A DNA stretch of 64,000 nt from JAXLQL01 sp046331625 (lineage in GTDB: Bacteria > Acidobacteriota > Terriglobia > Bryobacterales > Bryobacteraceae): the NCBI GenBank assembly GCA_046331625.1, contig JAXLQL010000022.1, positions 62,001-126,000 of the forward strand. The letters are read 5' to 3'. The first letter of the stretch is position 1. Every line of letters begins with the position of its first letter. Below are positions 51,778 to 59,814 of this stretch, piece by piece. Under the pieces are notes generated by a model, which was not told where the DNA came from, searched no databases, and was given only the letters and a program-made list of their open reading frames with translations. The translations under genes and the position numbers were made by a program.

Positions 51778-52341
51778 ATGTTTACGAACGGCAATAGGCC
51801 TACATCAGACCCCAGGGGTAAGCGATCCATCCTGCTCCAGCTGGGCCCTTCACTCAAGAATCTTTTCCACATCTTCACCGATATTTCAACAGGCATGTCA
51901 CAATGGATCTGGAGGGCCAAGCCGGTGGGTCCAGGCGTGCGGAGAGCATACGATATGGCGTACCTACAGAATCAGCAGGTCCACTGGACCTCCGCCATCG
52001 GCCCGTTCCCGTGGAAGGCCGCTGTCAGCGGCCAAACCTGGGAAATCGGTCTCACTGCGGAAAAGCCGATCTATCGTTTGATGATCGAAGGCACCGAGGC
52101 CGGCCGATTCCAGGAATGGCCAGCAGGGTGGGACTCCACGGTCCACCTAACTCCGGAGCAGGAATGGCTCCGCCGCCATCGCGCCGAACATTGCGGGGAA
52201 TGGGTGTTCCTCGACGGTGACCGTCTCGTTGCTCATGGCCGTGATTTCCGCACAGTACACGCCCAGGCGCGGGCTGCGGGCCTCGAAACTCCGTTCGTCG
52301 AGTTCATCGAAGAGGAATCGCTCCCATCCTGCGGCTTCTGA
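51778..52341 (+). CDS. DUF5678-domain hypothetical protein
   Basis: 187 residues. GGAGGTG six bases before ATG 51778 is a near-perfect ribosome site. The C-terminal 50 residues (HCGEWVFLDGDRLVAHGRDF, then AQARAAGLETPFVEFI) match DUF5678, a small domain of unknown function often found beside retropepsin-like proteases. The N-terminal 125 residues are unusual for this family: an Arg/Lys-rich start, then QLGPSLKNLFHIFTDIS and MAYLQNQQVHWTSAIGPFPW; I recognise nothing there, and it could be a fusion. The next gene, 30 bases downstream, is the expected retropepsin partner. Confidence 0.65.
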   Translation: MFTNGNRPTSDPRGKRSILLQLGPSLKNLFHIFTDISTGMSQWIWRAKPVGPGVRRAYDMAYLQNQQVHWTSAIGPFPWKAAVSGQTWEIGLTAEKPIYRLMIEGTEAGRFQEWPAGWDSTVHLTPEQEWLRRHRAEHCGEWVFLDGDRLVAHGRDFRTVHAQARAAGLETPFVEFIEEESLPSCGF

Positions 52342-52371
52342 AGCCGCGCGCCTGTCATCGTAAAGAACGGC

Positions 52372-52782
52372 ATGCACCGGGTTGACTTCGACGTTCAGGC
52401 CGAATACGAGCAGAATTCTTCCGGAATCGTGATCCCGGTGCAACTCAAGCTCGATTCCAAACGTTTCGTCAAATTCGCGGCGAAGATCGACACCGGTTCC
52501 GAGTACTGCCTTTTCGAGCGCCGCTACGCCGAGATCCTCGGCCTTGACGTGGAAGCGGGCCATCCCATCCGTTGCCGAACCGCCACGGGTTCGATTGAAA
52601 ACGCCTTCGGCCACGAACTGACCTTGGCCAGCCTCGGATTCGAGTTCTCCGGGACCTACTACTTCTTCGCCGAGCCAGAAGCGCCGCGGAGCCTCCTCGG
52701 CCGTCTCGGATGGCTCAACCGGCTTCGCCTCGCCATCGACGACACCGCCAACCCAGGCCTTCTCCTGGCCAGCCGCGCCTGA
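52372..52782 (+). CDS. Retropepsin-like aspartic protease
   Basis: A 136-residue protein with the single-domain aspartyl protease motif AKIDTGSEYCLFER near residue 37 (DTG/S plus following hydrophobic strand) and a late LLGRLGWLNRLRLAI that corresponds to the conserved ILG/LLG turn. Such bacterial retropepsins would act as homodimers in the cytoplasm; no signal peptide. It pairs with the DUF5678 gene 30 bases upstream, a combination I have seen repeatedly. The substrate is unknown. Confidence 0.72.
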   Translation: MHRVDFDVQAEYEQNSSGIVIPVQLKLDSKRFVKFAAKIDTGSEYCLFERRYAEILGLDVEAGHPIRCRTATGSIENAFGHELTLASLGFEFSGTYYFFAEPEAPRSLLGRLGWLNRLRLAIDDTANPGLLLASRA

Positions 52783-52857
52783 AAGTTTCCCGGAAGAAAC
52801 CGGCGGCTTCGAGCGTCCCAGTAGACGAAGTCCTATACTGGAACCAGAGGCCTCATC

Positions 52858-53292
52858 ATGAACACCTACGTCAAGTTCGGCGTGCTTATCGCCATCATCA
52901 TTGGCACGTTGGCATGGCTTGCTTCGGGCGGAATCAACGACACGGCTACCTACTACAAGACCGTCGCCGAACTGAAGCAGATGGGCGCCGATGCCCAGGT
53001 CAAGCGCCTCCGAGTGGGCGGCGACGTCGCCGAAGGCTCGATCGAGCGCAACGGACGCCAAGTGAAGTTCATGCTCAAGCAGGAAGCCGAAATGGTCCCG
53101 GTGCTCTATGACAGCATCGATCCCCTGCCCGACACCTTCAAGGGTGGCGCGCAAGCCGTGGCCGATGGCAAGATGGGACCCGACGGCGTCTTCCACGCCA
53201 CCAAGATCCAGGCCAAGTGCGCTTCCAAATACGAGGCCAAACCCGGCCAGTACGGAAAGCCGGTAGCGCCCGCGAATAAAGCGGCGCTCTAG
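52858..53292 (+). CDS. ccmE: Cytochrome c maturation heme chaperone CcmE, CxxxY type
   Basis: 144 residues. A single N-terminal membrane anchor (VKFGVLIAIIIGTLAWLA) is followed by the OB-fold of CcmE (YYKTVAEL near 32, LRVGGDVAEGSIERNGRQVKF near 51, VPVLYDSIDPLPDTFKGG near 80). In classical CcmE a His in the HxxxY motif binds heme covalently; here the motif is KCASKYE with Cys121 and Tyr125, the CxxxY variant described for archaea and some Desulfovibrio. It would carry heme from CcmABCD to the CcmF/H lyase in the periplasm. GAGG lies about 8 bases before ATG 52858. It is the first gene of the ccm operon. Confidence 0.9.
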   Translation: MNTYVKFGVLIAIIIGTLAWLASGGINDTATYYKTVAELKQMGADAQVKRLRVGGDVAEGSIERNGRQVKFMLKQEAEMVPVLYDSIDPLPDTFKGGAQAVADGKMGPDGVFHATKIQAKCASKYEAKPGQYGKPVAPANKAAL

Positions 53293-53363
53293 TTCGTCTA
53301 AACTGATCAGAAGTCGATTCGGCCGCCTCGCGCGGCATGGCTTCCGCACGAGGTAGCACATCA

Positions 53364-55388
53364 ATGGAAAATATCGGCGCGCTGGCGATCATTCTCGCCT
53401 TCTGCCTTTCGCTCTACAGCATCGTCGCCTCACTGGCTGGACGCTGGCGCAACAATCAGTTCCTCATCGTCAGCGGTGAACGCGCCGTGCTCGCGATCTG
53501 GGCGCTGCTCACGCTCGCCTCCGGCTATCTTGTCTACTCGCTGCAGACTGACGACTTCCGCCTCGCCTACGTCGCCGGCCACTCCAACAAGACGATGCCC
53601 GCGATCTACAAGTTCACGGCGTGGTGGGGCGGGCAAGAGGGTTCGTTGCTGCTGTGGTCGTGGATCCTTTCCTGTTACGCCGCCATCGTCACCTGGCAAA
53701 ACCGCAACAAGTTCCGCCCGATGATGCCCTACGTCACCGCCACGCTCATGGTGGTGCAGGCGTTCTTCCTTCTGCTCATTTCCTTCCCGCTCACGCCGTT
53801 CGAAGTGATCGCCATCGGCAAGGAAATCACGCCGGTGCAAGACGGCCGCGGACTCAACCCACTTCTCCAATACTGGACCATGGCCATCCACCCGCCCACG
53901 CTCTATCTCGGTTATGTGGGCTTCGTGGTGCCCTTCGCTTTCGCGCTCGGATCGCTGATCACCAAGGCGCCCGGCGATGCCTGGATCCACACCACGCGCC
54001 GCTGGACGCTCGTAACGTGGCTGTTCCAAAGCTGCGGGATCCTGCTCGGCGCGGGTTGGGCTTACGCCGTGCTCGGGTGGGGCGGCTATTGGGGCTGGGA
54101 TCCGGTGGAGAACGCTTCGCTCCTGCCCTGGATCACCGGCACCGCGTTTCTGCACTCGGTGATGATGCAGGAGAAGAAAGGAATGATGAAGGTCTGGAAC
54201 ATCGTCCTCGTTTCGGCTACCTTCTTCCTCTGCATTCTCGGAACCGCGCTCACCCGTAGCGGCATCGTGCAATCAGTTCACGCCTTCGCGCAGTCGCCGA
54301 TATCGCGGTACTTCTCCACGTTCCTGCTGGTGGGCATCGCGGTGGTGACGTACCTGATCCTCGACCGGCTCGACTACCTCAAGAGCGAGTCGCACCTCGA
54401 GAGCGTGCTGTCGCGCGAATCGAGCTTCCTGTTCAACAACCTGATCCTGCTGGCGAGCTGCTTCTCCATTCTCTGGGGCACTCTCTTCCCGGTTATCTCG
54501 GAAGCGGTTACCGGAGAGAAGATCTCGGTGGACGCGCCGTTTTTCAACCGGGTGAACATCCCGATCGGCTTGTTCCTGCTGCTGCTCACCGGCGTGGGTC
54601 CGCTCATTGCATGGCGCCGCAGCTCCGTCGAATCGCTGAAGAAGGCGTTCCTCGTACCTGCGCTCGGCGGCGTGGCCGTAGCGGCGCTGATCGCCGTGGC
54701 GGGTGGCGTGCACCACGTCTACGCACTGATGTCGTTCGCGTTGTGCATGTTTGTTCTGCTGACCGTGCTCATCGAGTTCTGGAAAGGCGCTTCGGCGATC
54801 GCGGCCAAGACCGGGCAGAATCTGCTCGCCGCGATGGTGGAGCTCACGCACCGCAACACGCGGCGTTACGGCGGATACATCGTACACGTCGGCATCGTGA
54901 TCATGTTCATCGGATTCACCGGCGCGGCGTTCAACAAAGACGCAACGGTGGAAGTGGCGCGCGACGGCAGGTTCAACATCGGCCGTTACGAGTTGAAAGT
55001 CAAAGACCTCCAGAATGGCGAGAACCCGCATTACCGCTGGTGGCATGCGCCCATCGAGGTTTCGAGCGGCGGCCAGTTGCTCTCCACCATGACGCCCGAG
55101 CAGCGCGAGTATCTCGGCCTCGAGCGCCAGGGCGCATCGATCGTGTCGATCCGCCGCCGGCTGCACGAGGATCTTTATCTCAACTTCGCCGGCATGACCG
55201 CGGATGGCCAGAAGGCCGTGATCCAGGCCTACGTCTTCCCGCTCGTTTCCTGGATCTGGGTTGGATTCTTCGCCCTGATCGTTGGTACCCTGATCTGTCT
55301 GGTGCCGAGCAAGGTGAAGTATCAGTTCCCCAAGACCCAGGTGGTGGGCATCGTGTCGAAGGAGCAGTCCGTTGCCAAGAACGCTTAG
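53364..55388 (+). CDS. ccmF: Heme lyase subunit CcmF
   Basis: A 674-residue polytopic membrane protein with about 14-15 helices. The heme-handling WWD motif is LGWGGYWGWDPVENASLLPW near residue 235, preceded by MAIHPPTLYLGYVGFVVPFAF; conserved His residues lie in SVHAFAQSP and in the late RYGGYIVHVGIVIMFIGF. It accepts heme from CcmE and, with CcmH, attaches it to CxxCH motifs of apocytochromes. ATG 53364 starts the first helix and has GAGGT 10 bases upstream; the frame opens 27 bases earlier at 53337. The length agrees with E. coli CcmF (647). Confidence 0.95.
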   Translation: MENIGALAIILAFCLSLYSIVASLAGRWRNNQFLIVSGERAVLAIWALLTLASGYLVYSLQTDDFRLAYVAGHSNKTMPAIYKFTAWWGGQEGSLLLWSWILSCYAAIVTWQNRNKFRPMMPYVTATLMVVQAFFLLLISFPLTPFEVIAIGKEITPVQDGRGLNPLLQYWTMAIHPPTLYLGYVGFVVPFAFALGSLITKAPGDAWIHTTRRWTLVTWLFQSCGILLGAGWAYAVLGWGGYWGWDPVENASLLPWITGTAFLHSVMMQEKKGMMKVWNIVLVSATFFLCILGTALTRSGIVQSVHAFAQSPISRYFSTFLLVGIAVVTYLILDRLDYLKSESHLESVLSRESSFLFNNLILLASCFSILWGTLFPVISEAVTGEKISVDAPFFNRVNIPIGLFLLLLTGVGPLIAWRRSSVESLKKAFLVPALGGVAVAALIAVAGGVHHVYALMSFALCMFVLLTVLIEFWKGASAIAAKTGQNLLAAMVELTHRNTRRYGGYIVHVGIVIMFIGFTGAAFNKDATVEVARDGRFNIGRYELKVKDLQNGENPHYRWWHAPIEVSSGGQLLSTMTPEQREYLGLERQGASIVSIRRRLHEDLYLNFAGMTADGQKAVIQAYVFPLVSWIWVGFFALIVGTLICLVPSKVKYQFPKTQVVGIVSKEQSVAKNA

Positions 55389-55848
55389 CCGCTTTCTCGC
55401 CACTGCCGCTCTGGCCACGCTTTGCCTGGCCCAGGTCTCGAGCGAGCTCATCACGCCCGACATTCGGCGCGTGGGTTCGCGGCTGGCCTGCCTGTGCGGA
55501 TCGTGCAAGAACTCGGTGGGCGATTGCGCCATGCTCGGCTGCCACTACTCGAAGCCTGCTCGCGAGAAGATCCGCGATATGCAAGCGAAGGGCATGTCCG
55601 ATGACGCGATCATTGCCGAGTTCGTCAAAACGGAGGGCAAGCGCGCGCTGGCCGTTCCGCCCTCGGAAGGATTCTTCAACCTCGCCTGGTGGATGCCGCC
55701 ATTCTTCGTCGGTCTCGGTTTGGTGGCGATCTACTTCTGGATGCGGAAAATGAAGCCGCCGCTGGTGGCCGCCGATACGCCCATCGACTCGCGAGACCTC
55801 GACAGGTTTCGCGAAACCATCGAAAAGGAAACGGCGAACCTCGAGTAG
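55372..55848 (+). CDS. ccmH: CcmH-like cytochrome c maturation thiol protein with extra cysteines
   Basis: 158 residues. TTG 55372 lies 17 bases inside ccmF and has AAGGAG seven bases upstream, so it is translationally coupled. A signal peptide (to about residue 21) precedes the CcmH domain, whose motif, normally LRCxxC, reads LACLCGSCKNSVGDCAMLGC (C40, C42, C45, C52, C57). The rest is typical: REKIRDMQAKGMSDDAIIAEFV, then one membrane helix (WWMPPFFVGLGLVAIYFWM). CcmH keeps the apocytochrome heme site reduced and hands it to CcmF. The additional cysteines could bind a metal or form a second disulfide. A CcmG-type thioredoxin is not seen here. Confidence 0.85.
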   Translation: MPRTLSRFLATAALATLCLAQVSSELITPDIRRVGSRLACLCGSCKNSVGDCAMLGCHYSKPAREKIRDMQAKGMSDDAIIAEFVKTEGKRALAVPPSEGFFNLAWWMPPFFVGLGLVAIYFWMRKMKPPLVAADTPIDSRDLDRFRETIEKETANLE

Positions 55849-55860
55849 CCCCGGAACGAC

Positions 55861-56259
55861 ATGGAGCTTGCCATCGCTATCGCCCTGGTCGCGGGCGTCA
55901 TTTTGTATCTCTTCGCCGTGCGGCCCAAAGACCTCCCGGCTACGGAGCCGCTCGCGCCCGGCTTCCATCTCGAAGAGAAGAAGGCGCGCATCTATGAAGG
56001 GCTGCGCGATCTACAGTTCGAATATCGCGTGGGTAAGCTTTCCGACGAAGACTATCAGCGGACCAAGACCGGTCTGCAAACCGAGCTCGCGGGCGTGATG
56101 GCGGAACTCGAGACGATCGCTGGAAAACCCAAGCCTGAGGCTCCGGCGGCCAAAGCCGCGCCCAAACCCGGAACCCTCTGCCCGCATTGCGGCGCAAGCT
56201 TCGAAAACCCGATGAAGTTCTGCGGACAGTGCGGCAAGTCGATGGAGGCCGGCGCATGA
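55861..56259 (+). CDS. CcmI-like N-terminal anchor with C-terminal zinc ribbon
   Basis: 132 residues: one N-terminal helix (ELAIAIALVAGVILYLFAV), a short coiled segment (EEKKARIYEGLRDLQFEYRVGKLSDEDYQ) resembling the membrane-proximal part of CcmI, an Ala/Pro/Lys linker, and a C-terminal zinc ribbon with CPHC and CGQC (about 107-125). True CcmI proteins carry TPR repeats that bind apocytochrome; here they are replaced by the ribbon. The gene sits 12 bases after ccmH and overlaps the next start by four bases, so it belongs to the operon. Role in cytochrome assembly is inferred from position. Confidence 0.75.
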   Translation: MELAIAIALVAGVILYLFAVRPKDLPATEPLAPGFHLEEKKARIYEGLRDLQFEYRVGKLSDEDYQRTKTGLQTELAGVMAELETIAGKPKPEAPAAKAAPKPGTLCPHCGASFENPMKFCGQCGKSMEAGA

Positions 56260-57230
56260 TTCTCCCCGCGTTGCTCGCTTTCATCGTCAACGGAACGGTC
56301 ATCAATCAGACCACTGGCAAACCCACCGTAGCCACGGTGACGCTTTACAAACTCGGAGGCGCGGGACCGGAAGCCATCGAGTCCGTGAAGTCCGGCGCCG
56401 ACGGCAAGTTCAGCATCAACCAGACTCCGGCGGCGGGCCCGCATCTGGTGCAAGCGGCGTTTGACGGCGTGCTGTACAACCACATGCTGTTCCCCGGCCG
56501 GCCCACCACAGACCTCAACCTCGCCGTCTACAACGCATCGAAGGCGCGTGGCTCGGCCAAGCTATCCACGCACATGCTGCTGCTCGAATCGAACGGCTCC
56601 GAGCTTTCGGTGAGCGAGAGCTACGTGTGGCAGAACGACGGCAACACGGCGTTCTACGATCCCGCTGCGGGGGCCTTCCGATTCAGCATCCCCGAGGGCG
56701 CGGGCAAGGTCCGTGTGATGTGCACGCACCCGACGCGCATGGGTGTGCCGATCGAGCGCGCGGCCGAGAAGGTCGGTGGCGGACTCTACAAAGTCGATTT
56801 CCCGGTGAAGCCGGGCGAGACCCGCTTTGACCTCGACTACAAAATGCCCGGCGGAACGTTCGCCGCGAAGAACCCATATCCAGAAGCGCCCGTGAATATC
56901 GTGGCGCCGGTGGGGATCATGATCACGGGCGACGGCGTCAAAAACGTGGGTACGCATCCCGAGACACAGGCCTCCATCTATCGCGTGGAGAAGCCGGATT
57001 TCAAGTTCGAAATCAAAGGCGAGGGTTCGTTGCGCGCACCCGAAGAAGAATCGGGCGGAGACGAGGGCGAGGGCTTGAAACAAATTCGCCCCCGCGTGTA
57101 CGATCGCTTTTACCCCATCTTGGCGTTGACCGCTGTGATCCTGGTGAGCGGCTTGCTGCTGCTCGCCCGCAAGCAGACGCCCGAGCCGGTCGCGGCCGGC
57201 GAAGCCGTCAAGTCGAAGCGCAAGTCATGA
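56256..57230 (+). CDS. Unknown exported protein within the ccm operon
   Basis: 324 residues. It has a short hydrophobic N-terminus (MILPALLAFIVNG), a carboxypeptidase-regulatory-like beta domain (GTVINQTTGKPTVATVTLYK, residues about 12-95), a second beta domain with RVMCTHPTRMGVPIE, an acidic linker (EEESGGDEGEG) and a C-terminal membrane helix (FYPILALTAVILVSGLLLLA) followed by a basic tail. It probably faces the periplasm and is anchored at its C-terminus. Four-base overlaps tie it to the CcmI-like gene before it and ccmA after it. No known Ccm protein looks like this; it may be a lineage-specific assembly factor. Confidence 0.65.
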   Translation: MILPALLAFIVNGTVINQTTGKPTVATVTLYKLGGAGPEAIESVKSGADGKFSINQTPAAGPHLVQAAFDGVLYNHMLFPGRPTTDLNLAVYNASKARGSAKLSTHMLLLESNGSELSVSESYVWQNDGNTAFYDPAAGAFRFSIPEGAGKVRVMCTHPTRMGVPIERAAEKVGGGLYKVDFPVKPGETRFDLDYKMPGGTFAAKNPYPEAPVNIVAPVGIMITGDGVKNVGTHPETQASIYRVEKPDFKFEIKGEGSLRAPEEESGGDEGEGLKQIRPRVYDRFYPILALTAVILVSGLLLLARKQTPEPVAAGEAVKSKRKS

Positions 57231-57931
57231 GCGAGGCCGTTCGCGCCGCTGGACTGTGGAAGTTCTTCGGCGACTATCCCGCTCTGCGCGACGTGAACTG
57301 GACGCTCGATCGCGGCTCGTGCCTGGCTTTGCTTGGGCGCAACGGAGCAGGCAAGACGACGCTGCTGCGGATCCTGGCCGGACTTTCCACGCCATCGAAA
57401 GGCGACGTGCGGATTCTCGGCGAACCACCCCGGAGCAGCCACGCGCGGGCGCGGATCGGGCTGATCGGGCACGGCATCGGGATCTACGACGAACTCACCG
57501 CTGCCGAGAATCTCTCGTTGTTTGCGCAGTTGTTCGAGGTCCGCGATGCGAACGCGGCGGTGACGCGATGGCTCGAGCGGACCTATCTCGACCGCGTGCG
57601 CGACTCTCCGGTGCGCGAGTTCTCGCGCGGCATGCGGCAGCGGCTCGCTGTGGCGCGCGCGTTCCTCGCTGAGCCCGATCTGCTGCTGCTCGACGAGCCG
57701 TTCACGTCGCTCGATGACCGCGCGATTGCGCTGCTGCAGAGCCTGCTCAAGGAAGCGCTGGGGCGCGGGGCGACCGTGATCATGTCCACGCATCAGTTGC
57801 GCGAGGCGATGGAGCTGGCGACGCATGTGGCGCTGCTCGGCCGCGGACGCCAAGTGCACTTCGGCCCGCGTCCTCAGGAGATGTTGGCCGATCCCGGCTG
57901 GTTGTATCGCACCTACGGAGACGCGGCATGA
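57227..57931 (+). CDS. ccmA: Cytochrome c maturation ABC ATPase CcmA
   Basis: 234-residue ATPase of the CcmABCD complex, which uses ATP to release holo-CcmE. Walker A is LLGRNGAGKTTLLR near residue 36, the signature is EFSRGMRQRLAVARA near 128 (a CcmA-like FSxG form), Walker B is DLLLLDEPFTSLD near 149 and the switch His is in MSTHQLRE. Its ATG overlaps the previous stop by four bases. About 500 bases of repeats separate it from ccmB, its membrane partner; normally the two genes are adjacent. Confidence 0.88.
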   Translation: MSEAVRAAGLWKFFGDYPALRDVNWTLDRGSCLALLGRNGAGKTTLLRILAGLSTPSKGDVRILGEPPRSSHARARIGLIGHGIGIYDELTAAENLSLFAQLFEVRDANAAVTRWLERTYLDRVRDSPVREFSRGMRQRLAVARAFLAEPDLLLLDEPFTSLDDRAIALLQSLLKEALGRGATVIMSTHQLREAMELATHVALLGRGRQVHFGPRPQEMLADPGWLYRTYGDAA

Positions 57932-57934
57932 CGA

Positions 57935-58433
57935 CGCGACGGGCATGTGGGGCAGGCTTCAGCCTGCGCGGGACTTCAGTCCCGCTGCCGGCACTCGCGT
58001 CGCGGCCCGCGAAAACATGCCGGTTCCGGCATCAGCAGTTCCCTTGCCGTGTAGGGCGGGCTTTAGCCAGCGCGGGACTTCAGTCCCGCTCGGCGTGGCG
58101 GACTGAAGTCCGCCGCAGGCTAAAGCCTGCCCCACATGTCGGCGAAGCCGCAATCTACATGGTGATGGCACAACCGGCGTGTGGCCGAGAGGCGCGCTCC
58201 ACGAGCGCATGCGCCGGTATCGGAAGCGGGACTGAAGTCCCGCGCAGGCTGAAAGCCTGCCCCACACAACGGGTCCAAAATCTTCGCGGCCGGCGAAGCA
58301 ACGGAAGGATAGTAGTACATGCCGGCGGAGCCGCAAACGCAGATCGAAGCGTTCTAGGAGAGCACGTGCGCACGTCCCCCAGCGGGACTGAAGTCCCGCG
58401 CTGGCTAAAGCCCGCCCTACACGGAGGTGCCCA
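57935..58433. repeat. Cluster of palindromic repeats between ccmA and ccmB
   Basis: The gap holds at least five palindromic units with cores at about 57968-57985, 58072-58090, 58093-58106, 58221-58238 and 58382-58399, four of them GCGGGACT-nn-AGTCCCGC, in both orientations. Flanking blocks are GTGGGGCAGGCTTCAGCCTG and the like. The portion 58130-58312 is a relative of the repeat at 4848-4990. Open frames in it are not credible. Adjacent units of opposite orientation could form large hairpins in the mRNA. Confidence 0.85.
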
Positions 58434-59114
58434 GTGAGATTCCTCCGCCTCTCCTCGACCATCGCCGCCAAGGACCTGCGCTCGGAAATCCGCACCAAAG
58501 AAGCGCTCAACGCCGCCGTCGCTTTCGCGATCGTCATCCTGGTGCTCTTCAGCTTCGCCATGGACCCCAGCTCCGAGCAGATCCGCGAGATGTCGGGCGG
58601 CTTGCTTTGGCTCGTCTTCGCCTTCGCCGGAGCACTCATCCTCAACCGCAGCTTCGCACGAGAGCTCCCCAACGATTGCCTCGACGCATTGCTCGCCTCA
58701 CCCGCATCCGGCGCGGCTCTCTTCCTCGGCAAGGCCGTCGCGAACTTCCTACTGCTCCTCGTCGTGGAGCTCGTGTGCCTGCCCGCCTTCGGCATCCTCT
58801 ATAACATTGACTGGACCAAACGCATCGCCTGGCTCGCGCTCGTCTGCGTGCTCGCCACCTGGGGGGTCACCGTCATCGGCACCGTCTTCAGCGCGCTCAC
58901 CGTGAACCTGCGCCTGCGCGAGCTCATGCTCCCGATGATGGTCTACCCGATGATGATTCCCGCGCTCATGGCCGCCATGCGCCTCACCACGGTCCTCGTC
59001 GCGGGCGACCCCATCGGCGGCGACGATTGGGTCTGGATCCGTCTGCTCATCGGCTTTGATATCATCTTCACCGCCCTGGCTCTTGGCTTGGTGGAAATCG
59101 TGCTCGTGGGGTAA
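58434..59114 (+). CDS. ccmB: Cytochrome c maturation membrane protein CcmB
   Basis: 226 residues with six hydrophobic segments, the length of E. coli CcmB (220). Conserved CcmB features include AKDLRSEIRTKEAL at the N-terminus, LLWLVFAFAGALILNRSFARE near 57 and LPMMVYPMMIPALMAA near 163. It partners CcmA in the ABC complex that remodels the CcmC:heme:CcmE intermediate. Translation probably starts at GTG 58434, with GGAGGTG five bases upstream. The ribosome site borders the repeat cluster, so expression could depend on how the repeats fold. Confidence 0.92.
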   Translation: MRFLRLSSTIAAKDLRSEIRTKEALNAAVAFAIVILVLFSFAMDPSSEQIREMSGGLLWLVFAFAGALILNRSFARELPNDCLDALLASPASGAALFLGKAVANFLLLLVVELVCLPAFGILYNIDWTKRIAWLALVCVLATWGVTVIGTVFSALTVNLRLRELMLPMMVYPMMIPALMAAMRLTTVLVAGDPIGGDDWVWIRLLIGFDIIFTALALGLVEIVLVG

Positions 59115-59117
59115 ACC

Positions 59118-59804
59118 ATGCGTGAAAAACTCCTCTACCTGTTCGGCGCAGTAGGCCTTCTGTGGCTCGCGCGCAACCTGTATGTGATCTGCCTCGTGCT
59201 ACCTGACGAAGCGGCGCAAGGCGCCATCTATCGCAACCTGTTTTTCCACGTGCCCGCGTGGGCCGTCTGCTTCACCGCGTATCTCATCGCGGGGGGCGCG
59301 AGCCTCTGGTATCTCATCAAGCGCAATCCCGCCGCAGACACGCTCGCGGTCAGTTGCGTGGAAGTCGGGCTCGCCTTCACATGCATGGGTCTTGCCACCG
59401 GATCCATCTGGGCGCGCATCATCTGGGGCATCTGGTGGACCTGGGATGCTCGCCTCACCTGGGCGCTCATCACCGCGATCATCTACGCCGCATACCTGAT
59501 GCTGCGCCGCGCCATTGACGATCCCTCGGCACGCGCGCGCATCGCCAGCGTGATGTGCGTCTTCGCCTACGTCAGCGTGATGATCACCTACAAGTCGATC
59601 GAATGGTGGCGCACGCAGCATCCCGGACCCGTGCTCAGCTTCCGCACTGGCGGCGGCTCGATCGACCCCGCCATGGAATCGGCGGTCTTCCAGAACATCG
59701 GCGCGCTCATGCTCATCGCGACGGTCATGATCGCCGTGCGCATGCGCCAGGAAGCCTCGCTCCGCGAAGTGGACTCGCTCCGCCGCCAAGTACACGCCAT
59801 CTGA
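59118..59804 (+). CDS. ccmC: Heme handling protein CcmC
   Basis: A 228-residue membrane protein with six helices and the WWD motif WGIWWTWDARLTWALI near residue 110, which presents heme to CcmE. Conserved His residues flank it: FFHVPAWAVC near 43 and the late RTQHPGPVL near 170. It starts four bases after the ccmB stop. Length matches the family (about 245). Together with ccmA, ccmB and ccmD it completes the CcmE-loading complex. Confidence 0.94.
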   Translation: MREKLLYLFGAVGLLWLARNLYVICLVLPDEAAQGAIYRNLFFHVPAWAVCFTAYLIAGGASLWYLIKRNPAADTLAVSCVEVGLAFTCMGLATGSIWARIIWGIWWTWDARLTWALITAIIYAAYLMLRRAIDDPSARARIASVMCVFAYVSVMITYKSIEWWRTQHPGPVLSFRTGGGSIDPAMESAVFQNIGALMLIATVMIAVRMRQEASLREVDSLRRQVHAI

Positions 59805-59814
59805 AGAGGCAATC

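Noticed and set aside
32147..53364. Large minus-strand frames such as 31733-32923 and 52147-53364
   Set aside because: They cross well-supported genes on the other strand and have no recognisable motifs.
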